64,000 nucleotides of DNA. Origin: FEN-1350 sp964643355. GTDB lineage: Bacteria > Planctomycetota > Phycisphaerae > Sedimentisphaerales > Anaerohalosphaeraceae. The notes under the pieces are model-generated. The model was not told where the DNA came from. It made no database searches and saw only the letters and a program-made list of their open reading frames with translations. Position 1 is the stretch's first letter; each line of letters opens with the position of its first letter. Shown piece by piece: positions 1 through 8,101 of this stretch. The stretch spans positions 1 to 64,000 of the forward strand of contig CAZXPW010000014.1 in the NCBI GenBank assembly GCA_964643355.1, written 5' to 3'. The position numbers and the translations under genes were made by a program.

Positions 1-878
1 TCGGCAAGTTTTAACACGGCGCCAGTGAGGGCGTCGATCTCGGTTCGTTTGCCGGCGCGGAGGTCCTGGAGGGTGGAAGATCGATGTAAAGCGGTATCCG
101 GCACAAGCCGGTCATAGAAAACCGTACGAAAGCCAGCGGCGCCTTCCCAATGCGTGCGATAACCGGCAGCCATCATCACCGCAAAGGTTTCGGCAATAAC
201 GGTATTCATGATCGCGCGGCTGTGAGATGATTCGGTCAGTTTGCCGTAGGGCACATCGAGGATCGCGCCGAGTGGATTCAGGGCACAATTATACAGCATC
301 TTGGCCCAGAGATCTTTTTCAATGCTGTCGGTGAGTATGGCCGGAATTCCACCGGCGGCGATGGCCTCGGCCAGCGGAGCCAGCGGCGCGGCATCGAGGC
401 CGAACAAGCTGCCGATGTGGATGGCGTCGGCATGGACGGTGATGAGGACTTCGTTGGGCTGCGGGCGCATAAAACCGGTGATGACGCGGGCGTTGAAGAT
501 TTGCGAGCGATCGAAGAGGGGGGTGAAGGCCTCGGCGTTGCCCCAGCCGTTTTGAAAGAGAACAATCGCGGTTTGCGGGCTTAATAATTTTGGATGGTTT
601 GCCAGATCACAGGCAGCATTTGGTGAATCGAATGACTTTGTGCAAACCAGGATGACATCAAAGGTTCGGGCATCGATTGAATCCAGCGACTCGACGGTTA
701 TGAAGGACTCCGGTGGGGCCATATAGTCCCCAAAGATCCCAGTCCGCACAAGGCCATCGGCCTTCAGTGCGGCGACGGTCCGTGGCCGGGCCAGAATGGT
801 CGTTTCCACGCCGGATTTGAGCAGACAACTGGCCACACCCAAACCCACGGCCCCCCCACCATAGATCAGAACTCGCAT
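1..878 (-). CDS. panE: 2-dehydropantoate 2-reductase, partial (runs off the left edge)
   Basis: NADPH-dependent reduction of ketopantoate to pantoate in the coenzyme A pathway, or a related ApbA/PanE-family reductase. The frame stays open from an ATG at 878 to the edge of the window (about 292 codons), so the C-terminal end is missing. Visible features are the N-terminal Rossmann motif GGGAVGLG (residues 7-14), a lysine in LVCTKSF at the position of the first conserved lysine, and the K..YNCALNPLGA signature of the second catalytic lysine and the Asn-Pro pair. A run of seven C near 851 keeps the frame. The start lies only 8 nt after the stop of the secreted-protein gene upstream, so it is probably the last known member of the minus-strand run starting at 3896. 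Confidence 0.85.
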   Translation of the reverse strand, partial: MRVLIYGGGAVGLGVASCLLKSGVETTILARPRTVAALKADGLVRTGIFGDYMAPPESFITVESLDSIDARTFDVILVCTKSFDSPNAACDLANHPKLLSPQTAIVLFQNGWGNAEAFTPLFDRSQIFNARVITGFMRPQPNEVLITVHADAIHIGSLFGLDAAPLAPLAEAIAAGGIPAILTDSIEKDLWAKMLYNCALNPLGAILDVPYGKLTESSHSRAIMNTVIAETFAVMMAAGYRTHWEGAAGFRTVFYDRLVPDTALHRSSTLQDLRAGKRTEIDALTGAVLKLA

Positions 879-886
879 CCGATCCC

Positions 887-1978
887 TCATGGCCGGGGGG
901 TCTCCGCTTTATCGCCGGAAAAAATCGGGCCGATATAGGATTTTGCGATAATAATATCATCGAACCAGACCGTGGCTGTCTTCGTATTGACGCTTGCGCC
1001 CGGGTGAGTGGCCAGGTAACGGTCGTTTTCAGCGAAGGCCTTTTCAGTGACATAGTGCATCAGCCAGAAACGGTTAAGTTTGATTTCGGGGTCCGTTCGC
1101 CAGAGAAAACCTGGGAAACCCTCGGATTTTTCGTCACGACGGACGAGCCACTTGTCCCGCTGCCAACGGCCCTTCGGATGACCGGGGCCGAACCACTCGA
1201 CGGGTTTTCCGTCGATCCAGAACGCTTGCCAGCCGTCGGATTTGTCGATGGCGGTGTTCACGCCCATCGCGATCTCGACACAGATCCATCTATCGCGCGG
1301 GATCAGGACCGGCTCCAGCGGTTCAAAGTCGTTACCGTAATAACTTGTACCGTCGCCGGTATCGTTTTGCCAAGTTCGCATCCGGGGCCAATAGGCATAG
1401 AAATGCCAGATTCCCGGCGGATCGAACTGACGGGGCGGATTGAACTGCTGCGAATGGGTGACCGGTTCGATCCCGCTGCTGAAACGATCGACGGGACGCA
1501 AGCCGGCGTCGCCGGTCGGCCAGGAGGGCGGATTTTTCATGCCGCTGAGTGTGACAAAATGATGAATGTATCCGTGGTCGGCGGCGAACCGAACATAGAA
1601 CCGGACGAAGAGGGTATCGTATCCGGGCAGCAGGCGACGAAAAAGGTGGCCGCCGTTATCCTGGCCGCGATGGGCCGTCATCTGGATGCTGGTTTTACCC
1701 GCGGCGCCGACGGGGACCAGATCGCTGAAGGCCAGAACCTTGCCGTTATCGTTGGAGACATCCTCCCAGCGTTTTTTGAGGCCGTCGAGATTGCGATCCT
1801 CGAAGCTTTCAGCAAAGACAACCTGTGGATCCTTGTCAATCCCACGATCCTGCGGATATTGACGGCTCAGGCCAAAGCCCTGCGGCATGGCTTCGGGCTT
1901 GACGGGTTGTGCGTAGAGTTGAGCCGAAGCGGTCAGGCAACCTGTGATAACCAATGAGAAGGCCATTTTGTATTTCAT
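887..1978 (-). CDS. secreted protein of unknown function, beta-sandwich-like
   Basis: 363 residues. The start at 1978 is chosen because a GGAGGG ribosome site lies just upstream and a signal peptide (MKYKMAFSLVITGCLTASAQ, cleavage probably after AQ) begins there; the frame is open further upstream but reads as basic low-complexity sequence. The mature part is rich in aromatic residues and Gly/Asp, with runs such as DTLFVRFYVRFA and ATVWFDDIIIAKSYIG. These resemble concanavalin-like jelly rolls of polysaccharide-lyase-like or carbohydrate-binding proteins. I cannot assign an enzymatic activity. It sits between a HAD hydrolase (35 nt upstream) and panE in a likely operon. Confidence 0.7.
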   Translation of the reverse strand: MKYKMAFSLVITGCLTASAQLYAQPVKPEAMPQGFGLSRQYPQDRGIDKDPQVVFAESFEDRNLDGLKKRWEDVSNDNGKVLAFSDLVPVGAAGKTSIQMTAHRGQDNGGHLFRRLLPGYDTLFVRFYVRFAADHGYIHHFVTLSGMKNPPSWPTGDAGLRPVDRFSSGIEPVTHSQQFNPPRQFDPPGIWHFYAYWPRMRTWQNDTGDGTSYYGNDFEPLEPVLIPRDRWICVEIAMGVNTAIDKSDGWQAFWIDGKPVEWFGPGHPKGRWQRDKWLVRRDEKSEGFPGFLWRTDPEIKLNRFWLMHYVTEKAFAENDRYLATHPGASVNTKTATVWFDDIIIAKSYIGPIFSGDKAETPRP

Positions 1979-2013
1979 GGATGTCCCTCCATATAAATTC
2001 TGGACAAGACGGT

Positions 2014-2865
2014 CTATCTTTTGGCAAAGGGCAGGCGATCGAGGAGAACGGGACCTTCGGCGAAGTCGGGGAGGATGATCTGGGCGCCTGCGGCGACGAG
2101 TCGGCGATGTTTGTTGGGGTTGAGACCGCCGCAGGTTTCCTCGCTGGCGATGCCGACGGCCAGCCCGCCGAATCGGCGGCACAGGGCAATCTCGACAGGC
2201 CCGTCGCCGAAGAAGACTAGCTCCGCCGGATCGATCCGCAGTTCGCTCATCAGCTTTTCCAGCAACAGTTCCTTGGATTCGCGCATGACTTCATCAGAGG
2301 CGCCGAAGATGCCGCCGTCGAAAAGGTCGGCGTAGCCGAGCAGTCTGGCCTCGGCGACGACCTCTTCCCGGTCGGTGCCGCTGCTGAGGTACAGTCGGAC
2401 GCCGCGGGCGTGGAGGTCCTGCAGAAACTCCAGGGCCCCGCGGATGCGGTACTCGGCGGGGTCGCCGCCGCGCTGGAGATTTTCAATCCGTCGCCCGACG
2501 CGGCGCATCAGGAGCTGCTTGTAGCGGCGCTTGTAGCCCAGCGCATCGGTAACTTGCGAGGGTTCGACAAAACCGAACCGCCGGACGAGTTTGACGAGCT
2601 CCTGCATCTGCGTGAGGGTTTGCACGCCGGTCGAGCGGTCGATATAGAGCAGGACTTCGTTTCGGACCTGCTTGAGGATTTCGGCGTCAACGGAGCCGGC
2701 GCGGGGGCCAAGGATCGACTCGATCATGATCTGCTCCATCGACTCTTCCCATCCGCGACGCAGGGTGCTGATGGTGCCGTCGTGGTCAAAGAGGGCGTGG
2801 CGGATCGGGCCGCGGGGCAGTTCAGATGGATCGCACAGGAATTCAATCGAAGGTGTCTCGGCCAT
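2014..2865 (-). CDS. HAD-superfamily hydrolase
   Basis: 283 residues, cytosolic. Motif I of the haloacid dehalogenase superfamily is visible as FDHDGT (about residues 27-32), with the first Asp the expected nucleophile. Motif II is LYLSSGTD and the acidic motif IV is VFFGDGPVEI. A helical cap lies between about residues 50 and 160. The fold predicts a phosphatase or phosphoglycolate-phosphatase-like enzyme; the substrate is not evident. Its ATG overlaps the stop of the upstream unassigned gene by one base (TAATG), which predicts translational coupling and a shared pathway. Confidence 0.8.
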   Translation of the reverse strand: MAETPSIEFLCDPSELPRGPIRHALFDHDGTISTLRRGWEESMEQIMIESILGPRAGSVDAEILKQVRNEVLLYIDRSTGVQTLTQMQELVKLVRRFGFVEPSQVTDALGYKRRYKQLLMRRVGRRIENLQRGGDPAEYRIRGALEFLQDLHARGVRLYLSSGTDREEVVAEARLLGYADLFDGGIFGASDEVMRESKELLLEKLMSELRIDPAELVFFGDGPVEIALCRRFGGLAVGIASEETCGGLNPNKHRRLVAAGAQIILPDFAEGPVLLDRLPFAKR

Positions 2866-3896
2866 TATTGGCTCTCCGTAAGTTTCTGGAACAATCGGAC
2901 GAAGGTTTTTTTCTGGTCGCCTTCGACATAGCAGCCACGGCCGTCGAAGGCCTCAGGGATCCGGGTGACGACGCTTTTCTGGTCGCGGAAATAATAGGGG
3001 TGCACCTCTTCGCCACATCGGACGGGCCCTTGCGGCCGCAAGTCAAAGTCGGCGGTGATCAGGCCTTTGGGCGGGGCGCCGATATTGGCGGCCATGCTGA
3101 CGGCCTTGAGCAGGACCTCCGGGCCGGTGACGGCGCTGCCGATATTCAGGACGACCCCCCCCCCGGCCAGGCGCGTCACCTCGTCGGCGAAGATCAAAAA
3201 GTCGCGGCCGCTGCAGCCACCCTTGGCTCGGCCGTCAAAGGAGGGGTGCTGGTCGGTGACATCAGTGCCGATACCGACATGGATAGTCATCGGTACGCCG
3301 CAATCGTGGCAGGCGGCCAGGATGCTCACCTCCGGGTTCGTGAAATCGCGCGGTGCGTCGGCGGGCGGCTTGAGTCCAGCCAACACACGGCCGCGAAAGT
3401 CAGCGTCGCGGATCATCCGCCCGAGCGACTCGCCGAAGCCCAGGGCCAGCGAATCCCCCAGTTGCAGGGCGGCGTTGAAGTAGTCGAATTCGCGGGACAT
3501 GCCGAACTGGCCGGCGCCGAGGGCATTGGGGACATCCTCGCTGGTCTGGCCGATCAGGGCCAACTCAAAGTCGTGGATCGAAGTAGCCCCGTTACCGGCG
3601 ACCAGCGTAACAAGTTTCCTGCGGACCAGATCGACGACCAGCGGTCCCATACCGTTTTTCACAAGATGTGCACCCGTGAACAGAATCACGGCCTTACTGG
3701 CCGACCTCGCTGATCGGATCGAAGAAGCAATCGTTTTGATTGATTGTTCGACCGATTCCGACAATGCGACCGGTTGACGGAGGATCATACTCGGATCGGC
3801 CAGTTGTTCCAGCCGAACCTTGTTACGCCGCCGGCTCAACGGATAACGGCTGACCCGCGATGGATCGAATATTCTGTACCTTCCATGATAGTCCAT
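2865..3896 (-). CDS. conserved protein of unknown function, Rossmann/deoxyhypusine-synthase-like features
   Basis: 343 residues from the ATG at 3896 (AAAGGA about 7 nt upstream); an earlier in-frame ATG at 3974 lacks a ribosome site. The sequence contains strongly conserved-looking blocks: FTGAHLVKNGMGPLVVDLV, NGATSIHDFELALIG followed by QTSEDV, GFGESLGR and LNIGSAVTGPEVLLKA. The alternation of hydrophobic strands and Gly-rich turns suggests a nucleotide-binding alpha/beta fold, loosely like NAD-binding deoxyhypusine-synthase or LOR/SDH-type domains, but I cannot assign it firmly. It is first in a minus-strand operon and is coupled to the HAD hydrolase by a TAATG overlap. A phosphorylated metabolite pathway is possible but unproven. 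Confidence 0.65.
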   Translation of the reverse strand: MDYHGRYRIFDPSRVSRYPLSRRRNKVRLEQLADPSMILRQPVALSESVEQSIKTIASSIRSARSASKAVILFTGAHLVKNGMGPLVVDLVRRKLVTLVAGNGATSIHDFELALIGQTSEDVPNALGAGQFGMSREFDYFNAALQLGDSLALGFGESLGRMIRDADFRGRVLAGLKPPADAPRDFTNPEVSILAACHDCGVPMTIHVGIGTDVTDQHPSFDGRAKGGCSGRDFLIFADEVTRLAGGGVVLNIGSAVTGPEVLLKAVSMAANIGAPPKGLITADFDLRPQGPVRCGEEVHPYYFRDQKSVVTRIPEAFDGRGCYVEGDQKKTFVRLFQKLTESQ

Positions 3897-3990
3897 AGGT
3901 GGTTCCTTTGCTTCCGGAATCGAATTTCCAGTCCCAGTACGATAGCCGTTTTCGAGTTGATTCGCAACTGCCAAACATTGTGGTCAGATT

Positions 3991-4007
3991 TCGGTTACAC
4001 CAACCGA
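3991..4007. promoter_or_regulatory. candidate operator: inverted repeat over the -35 of the 4098 gene
   Basis: TCGGTT and AACCGA form a perfect 6-bp inverted repeat with a 5-nt spacer. It overlaps the -35 hexamer (3995-4000) of the promoter in front of the Gfo/Idh/MocA gene, a typical place for a repressor. No regulator is identified. Confidence 0.4.
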
Positions 4008-4023
4008 ATAACGATTGTATAAT
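3995..4023 (+). promoter_or_regulatory. sigma-70-type promoter for the Gfo/Idh/MocA gene
   Basis: TTACAC at 3995-4000 and a perfect TATAAT at 4018-4023 are separated by 17 nt, about 75 nt before the chosen start of the oxidoreductase at 4098. The region lies between divergently transcribed genes. Confidence 0.55.
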
Positions 4024-4097
4024 CTCCGGCGTTTCATGGGTTACCCGCGATTGAAGGTATGACAAATTTCATGGTTCCAGACATTGGGAGGCAAACG

Positions 4098-5243
4098 ATG
4101 GCGGGCAAGGTCAAAATCGGAATCATCGGTTCAGGTTTCGAGGCGGATATCCACGCCGCGTCGATGGGCATGGTCACCGACGAAATCGAACTGGTCGCGG
4201 TGGCCTCACCCACTCCCGGTCATGCGGCCGCACTCGCGAAACGATACAACATCCCGCGGGTCTTCACCGACTATCGCACCATGCTGGCGGAAAAAGACAT
4301 CGAGATGGTCACGATCACCGCACCCAATTCCCTGCATGCGCAGATGACCTTCGACATCGCCGCGGCCGGTAAACATGTCGTCTGCGAGAAGCCGTTGTGC
4401 ATGACGCTGGAGGAGGCCGACGAGATGATCGAGACCTGCCGCAAACAAGGCGTGCTGCTGCTCTATGCCGAGGAACTGTTCTTCACGCCCAAATATGTCA
4501 AGGCCAAGGAGATGGCCGAGCAGGGCGCGTTCGGCAAGGTGTATCTGGTCAAGCAGAGCGAAAAACATTTCGGCCCGCACGCCGAGTGGTTCTGGGATGT
4601 GCGCCGTTCCGGCGGCGGCGTGTTCATGGATATGGGTTGCCATGGCATCGCGTTTTGCTATTGGTTCCTCGGCCGGCCGAAGATCAAGAGCGTGACTTGC
4701 CACATGGCTACGCATGTCCACGCCGACAAGACGCAGGGTGAAGACGATTCGATCTGCATCCTCGAATTCGAAAACGGCGCAGTCGGCCTGGTGGAGGATA
4801 GCTGGGCCCGGCGCGGCGGGATGCAGGACCGCATCGAGGTCTATGGCGAGGGCGGTTCGACCGTCGCCGACCTGCACATGGGCAACGCGTTGCCGACCTA
4901 CAGCGAGTACGGTTATGGCTACGCCGTCGAAAAGGCGCCCTCGACGCAGGGCTGGAGCTGGCCGGTGTTCGAGGAACTGTGGAATTACGGATTCCCGCAG
5001 GAGATGCGGCATTTCGCGCGGTGCCTCCGCGGCAAGGAACAGCCGCAATCCACCGGCGAAGACGGCCGCGTCGTACAGGAGGTCCTGTTCGCCGGATACC
5101 AATCCGCCGGCAGCGGACACAAAATCGCCCTGCCTTTCCGCCCACCGACGGGCAAGCTGCCGATCGAACTGTGGAAATCTCTGCGAGCCTCATCGGAAAC
5201 GAATTCTCATGCTCCCAAAGGAAAGACCTCTCGAAAAAAATGA
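4098..5243 (+). CDS. Gfo/Idh/MocA family NAD(P)-dependent oxidoreductase
   Basis: 381 residues, cytosolic. The start at 4098 follows GGGAGG by 6 nt; an upstream in-frame ATG at 4059 has no such site. N-terminal Rossmann domain with GIIGSGFEADIH (from about residue 7) and the family signature EKPLCMT near residue 97, whose lysine is the usual catalytic residue. The C-terminal GFO/IDH/MocA beta domain carries GGGVFMDMGCHGI with the conserved Asp and His. Members oxidise sugars, inositols or pseudo-sugars; in planctomycetes and Bacteroidota many act on C3 hydroxyls of glycosides. Substrate unknown. It stands alone between its own promoter and the restriction-modification genes. Confidence 0.9.
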   Translation: MAGKVKIGIIGSGFEADIHAASMGMVTDEIELVAVASPTPGHAAALAKRYNIPRVFTDYRTMLAEKDIEMVTITAPNSLHAQMTFDIAAAGKHVVCEKPLCMTLEEADEMIETCRKQGVLLLYAEELFFTPKYVKAKEMAEQGAFGKVYLVKQSEKHFGPHAEWFWDVRRSGGGVFMDMGCHGIAFCYWFLGRPKIKSVTCHMATHVHADKTQGEDDSICILEFENGAVGLVEDSWARRGGMQDRIEVYGEGGSTVADLHMGNALPTYSEYGYGYAVEKAPSTQGWSWPVFEELWNYGFPQEMRHFARCLRGKEQPQSTGEDGRVVQEVLFAGYQSAGSGHKIALPFRPPTGKLPIELWKSLRASSETNSHAPKGKTSRKK

Positions 5244-5256
5244 CCCTTGTGGTACA

Positions 5257-5278
5257 ATTGTTAATCAGTTTGAACAAT
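5257..5278. promoter_or_regulatory. candidate autoregulatory inverted repeat before the restriction-modification genes
   Basis: ATTGTT (5257-5262) and AACAAT (5273-5278) form a perfect inverted repeat with a 10-nt spacer. It overlaps a possible -10 (TACAAT, 5253-5258) and ends 3 nt before the GGAG of the methyltransferase. No matching -35 and no separate controller gene are visible, so the methyltransferase itself or a host factor would be the candidate ligand. Confidence 0.35.
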
Positions 5279-5289
5279 AGGAGTATTTT

Positions 5290-6576
5290 TTGAAGACGAC
5301 GCATAAAATTGTCATTGGTGATAGCCGTCAGATGAACCATGTTCAGGATCGGGCGGTTCATCTAGTGATAACCTCCCCACCCTATTGGCAGTTGAAGGAT
5401 TACGGGACGGCCAATCAGATCGGGTTCCATGATAGTTACGAAAGTTATATCAACAATCTCAATCTCGTGTGGAAGGAATGCGATCGAGTTCTTCACCCGG
5501 GATGTCGTCTTTGCGTGAATATCGGCGATCAATTTGCCCGTTCGGTTTATTATGGCCGATACAAAGTCATTCCCATCCGAACGGAAATTATCAAGTTCTG
5601 CGAAACAATTGGTCTGGATTACATGGGGGCCATTATATGGCAAAAAGTAACCACCACAAATACCACCGGCGGGGCAACCATCATGGGAAGTTTTCCCTAT
5701 CCCCGTAATGGAATATTAAAATTGGATTACGAGTTTATTTTGATCTTCAAGAAACAGGGAAAAGCTCCAAAGCCGACCGAAGAATACAAGAAATTATCCG
5801 CCATGACAACGGAGGAATGGAACACATTTTTCGCCGGCCATTGGTCTTTCTCGGGAGCTCGACAAGACGGCCATATCGCCATTTTTCCCGAAGAATTGCC
5901 CGCTCGGTTGATTCGGATGTTTTCCTTTGTCGGCGATACGGTTTTGGATCCGTTTCTTGGAAGCGGGACAACCTGTCTGGCCGCAAGGAATCTGGATCGT
6001 CATTCCATCGGATACGAAATCAACCAAGACTATCTTCCTATAATCAAAAGCAAACTTGAAGTTGCCCATCTTGATTTGCATGGTACAAAATATCAATTCC
6101 TTGAGGATCGATTATCCATCGATCCGGATCAGGAAATCGAACGGTTGCCGTATATCTTTCATGATCCGCACAAAATGGACAAAAAAATCGATCCCAGAAA
6201 GCTGCAATTTGGATCTCGGATTGATCAGAACGGCACGAAGCAGGAGGAATTCTTTTCCGTCAAAGAAGTGATTAGCCCCGAATTGCTTCAATTAAGCAAC
6301 GACCTTGTCGTTCGTTTGCTGGGAGTAAAGGAAAAACCGGTTGTGAATGGCCGAGCCATTCAATTTCTTCGAGAGAAGACAAAAGGTCAGAAAGTATTTC
6401 TGAAATTTGACGAGCGCAAGTATGACGCCCAAAATCATCTGTTAGGTTATCTGTATCTAAAAAACAAAACTTTCCTAAATGCCCACATCATTAAGGAAGG
6501 ACTTGCTGAAGTTGATCTTTCTTTGCCGTTTAAATACAAAGAGAAGTTTATTCAATGGCAGGCGGCTCATGACTAA
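5290..6576 (+). CDS. site-specific DNA methyltransferase (N4-cytosine/N6-adenine type) with C-terminal SNase-like domain
   Basis: 428 residues. It starts at TTG 5290, which has GGAG about 7 nt upstream. Catalytic motif IV is TSPPYWQLKDYG (residues 28-39) and the AdoMet motif is DPFLGSGTT (about 220-228). Motif IV before motif I is the order of beta-class exocyclic-amino methyltransferases; the TSPPYW form is common in N4-cytosine enzymes. About residues 325-425 match the staphylococcal-nuclease fold (VVRLLGV, then YLYLKNKTFLNAHIIKEGLA). In this alignment the catalytic Asp40, Glu43 and Arg87 equivalents are Lys, Pro and His, so that domain is probably a non-catalytic binding module. It protects host DNA from the endonuclease encoded next. 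Codon use is more AT-rich than the neighbours, suggesting transfer. Confidence 0.88.
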   Translation: MKTTHKIVIGDSRQMNHVQDRAVHLVITSPPYWQLKDYGTANQIGFHDSYESYINNLNLVWKECDRVLHPGCRLCVNIGDQFARSVYYGRYKVIPIRTEIIKFCETIGLDYMGAIIWQKVTTTNTTGGATIMGSFPYPRNGILKLDYEFILIFKKQGKAPKPTEEYKKLSAMTTEEWNTFFAGHWSFSGARQDGHIAIFPEELPARLIRMFSFVGDTVLDPFLGSGTTCLAARNLDRHSIGYEINQDYLPIIKSKLEVAHLDLHGTKYQFLEDRLSIDPDQEIERLPYIFHDPHKMDKKIDPRKLQFGSRIDQNGTKQEEFFSVKEVISPELLQLSNDLVVRLLGVKEKPVVNGRAIQFLREKTKGQKVFLKFDERKYDAQNHLLGYLYLKNKTFLNAHIIKEGLAEVDLSLPFKYKEKFIQWQAAHD

Positions 6577-7144
6577 CCCTTCGCGGTATTCCCTCGATTT
6601 TGGAAAAAAAGAAAAAGTCTTAAATTATGCCTGCCAGGTTTATCAATTATCGCGGCCCAATAAGGTCGGCGCCGTCATGGCGATGATTCGGGAATGTCAA
6701 CCCAAAACGATTCGGGAATGGGAAGACTGGTATTTTGCCCACGCCTATACGGCCGGAAAATCGCCAATGAAAATCATCAAGGATACTCTCCGCGAACTCG
6801 GAGAACGACTGCATGCAAAAATTACGGAAGTGGTTATTCCCGAATGGCAGGCGGCATTTCGTCAATTGACACTTCAGGATTGCGTGGATTACATTCATAA
6901 TTTGACCATCAATAGGACCTTTGACGGCTTTCTCCGCGAAAAGTCGGTTGTGAACGATGGATTAGCCCGAGAATTTCCCGAGATTCAATTCTTAGAATCA
7001 GAAACCGATCTGGACCATGCCGGCGACATTGATTATAACGGCGGCAAGGTGTTTGTGATATTCAGTCTAAACGGTGAAATTGGCAATCCGGAAATCATTG
7101 ATCTGATCCGACGGGAAATCGAACGCTTGAGAACAACGGAGTGA
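6569..7144 (+). CDS. type II restriction endonuclease, MjaI-like
   Basis: 191 residues from ATG 6569, overlapping the methyltransferase by 8 nt (ATGACTAA), so the pair is translationally coupled. The N-terminal part (RPNKVGAVMAMI, then TIREWEDWYFAHAY) and the later LTINRTFDGFL with a DIDYNGG segment resemble the MjaI restriction-endonuclease family, whose characterised member recognises CTAG. The family match is from memory of the pattern, and the specificity is only an inference. The acidic DIDY followed by a hydrophobic strand could be part of the nuclease active site. Base composition matches the methyltransferase and differs from the surrounding genes, consistent with a mobile restriction-modification cassette. 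Confidence 0.65.
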   Translation: MTNPSRYSLDFGKKEKVLNYACQVYQLSRPNKVGAVMAMIRECQPKTIREWEDWYFAHAYTAGKSPMKIIKDTLRELGERLHAKITEVVIPEWQAAFRQLTLQDCVDYIHNLTINRTFDGFLREKSVVNDGLAREFPEIQFLESETDLDHAGDIDYNGGKVFVIFSLNGEIGNPEIIDLIRREIERLRTTE

Positions 7145-7944
7145 ACGATGAGCATCCCGGATTCAGAATTTTCTGCACAGAATCCGATGGGATCGTGGGG
7201 GAAATGACGATGGCTGAAGAATTCAGCGTCGAGGAACAGACGATTCTTGAACACCTTCAGCCGGGGGCGCTGGTTGTGGATGTCGGCAGCCATGTGGGAT
7301 CGTTTGCGCGGCTGTTCCTCCAACGGGGATACAAGGTCTTGTCGATTGAACCGCAACAACCGGAAATAACCCGGCAGGCACGGGAACTGGACCCCTATCG
7401 GAAAGCGGGCCAGTTGTTTTTGGAGCATGTGGCCTGTTCATCCCGGGAGGGAACTGCAACGCTGATGGTGGGATCGGCGACGGTCTTGAGTTCGCTGGAG
7501 CCACGCTGGCATGAAAAAACCAAGCCGGGATCGTCGAGCGGTCGGGCAATAGAAGTCCCAACCGTGCGACTGTCGGTATTGCTTCGGCATTACGCCCAGC
7601 AAGGGCTGATGGGAGAGGCCGTCAAGATCGACGCCGAAGGACACGATTACCAGGTACTGTTGGGCCTGTTCGACGGGCTGGAACCGCGCTTGTATCCGCG
7701 GATTGTGATGTTTGAATTTCAGACACACCCGGTTGAAGAGCAACCCCTGCGGGATTGTTTGTCGGTATTGGTTCAGCATGGATATCGGCAAATCAAATTC
7801 ACCGTCCGCCACGGACCTGCGCTCCTGTATGAATCGGACTGGACCGACCGGATCGAAAATATCCACGCATGGGACGGACCGCAGGACACGATTCCGGCGG
7901 GTTATCGGTACGGCAATGTTCTGGCACGAAAACCATCTCCATGA
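7141..7944 (+). CDS. FkbM-family methyltransferase
   Basis: 267 residues from GTG 7141, whose GTGA overlaps the endonuclease stop; an alternative ATG at 7210 follows GGGGGA but would cut conserved-looking sequence. AdoMet-binding motif I is VVDVGSHVGSFARLF (from about residue 45), followed by the acidic strand end VLSIEPQQ. VKIDAEGHDYQVL near residue 162 is the FkbM-family motif. FkbM enzymes O-methylate sugars or polyketides. Its GC-richer codon use is like the genome rather than like the preceding restriction genes, so the overlap may reflect insertion of the cassette next to a resident gene. Substrate not evident. Confidence 0.8.
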   Translation: MNDEHPGFRIFCTESDGIVGEMTMAEEFSVEEQTILEHLQPGALVVDVGSHVGSFARLFLQRGYKVLSIEPQQPEITRQARELDPYRKAGQLFLEHVACSSREGTATLMVGSATVLSSLEPRWHEKTKPGSSSGRAIEVPTVRLSVLLRHYAQQGLMGEAVKIDAEGHDYQVLLGLFDGLEPRLYPRIVMFEFQTHPVEEQPLRDCLSVLVQHGYRQIKFTVRHGPALLYESDWTDRIENIHAWDGPQDTIPAGYRYGNVLARKPSP

Positions 7945-8101
7945 AATAGAAAGAGAATATCTGAACAAATTTAACCCTCAATGGCGGGATATTCGTATAC
8001 AATATAGAGCTTTGAGGAACAGCGGAAAAGGGAACTCCTCGGATCCGAGCAAAACGGAAGTGGCGCAGTAATCGGGACGGGAACTGAGGGCGGAAACGGC
8101 C

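Noticed and set aside
841..878. Possible frameshift in panE at a run of seven C
   Set aside because: Reading the run as given keeps the GGGAVG motif and the whole downstream frame intact, so no error is needed.
1004..1957. 317-codon open frame on the plus strand
   Set aside because: It is antisense to the secreted-protein gene, whose start has both GGAGGG and a signal peptide.
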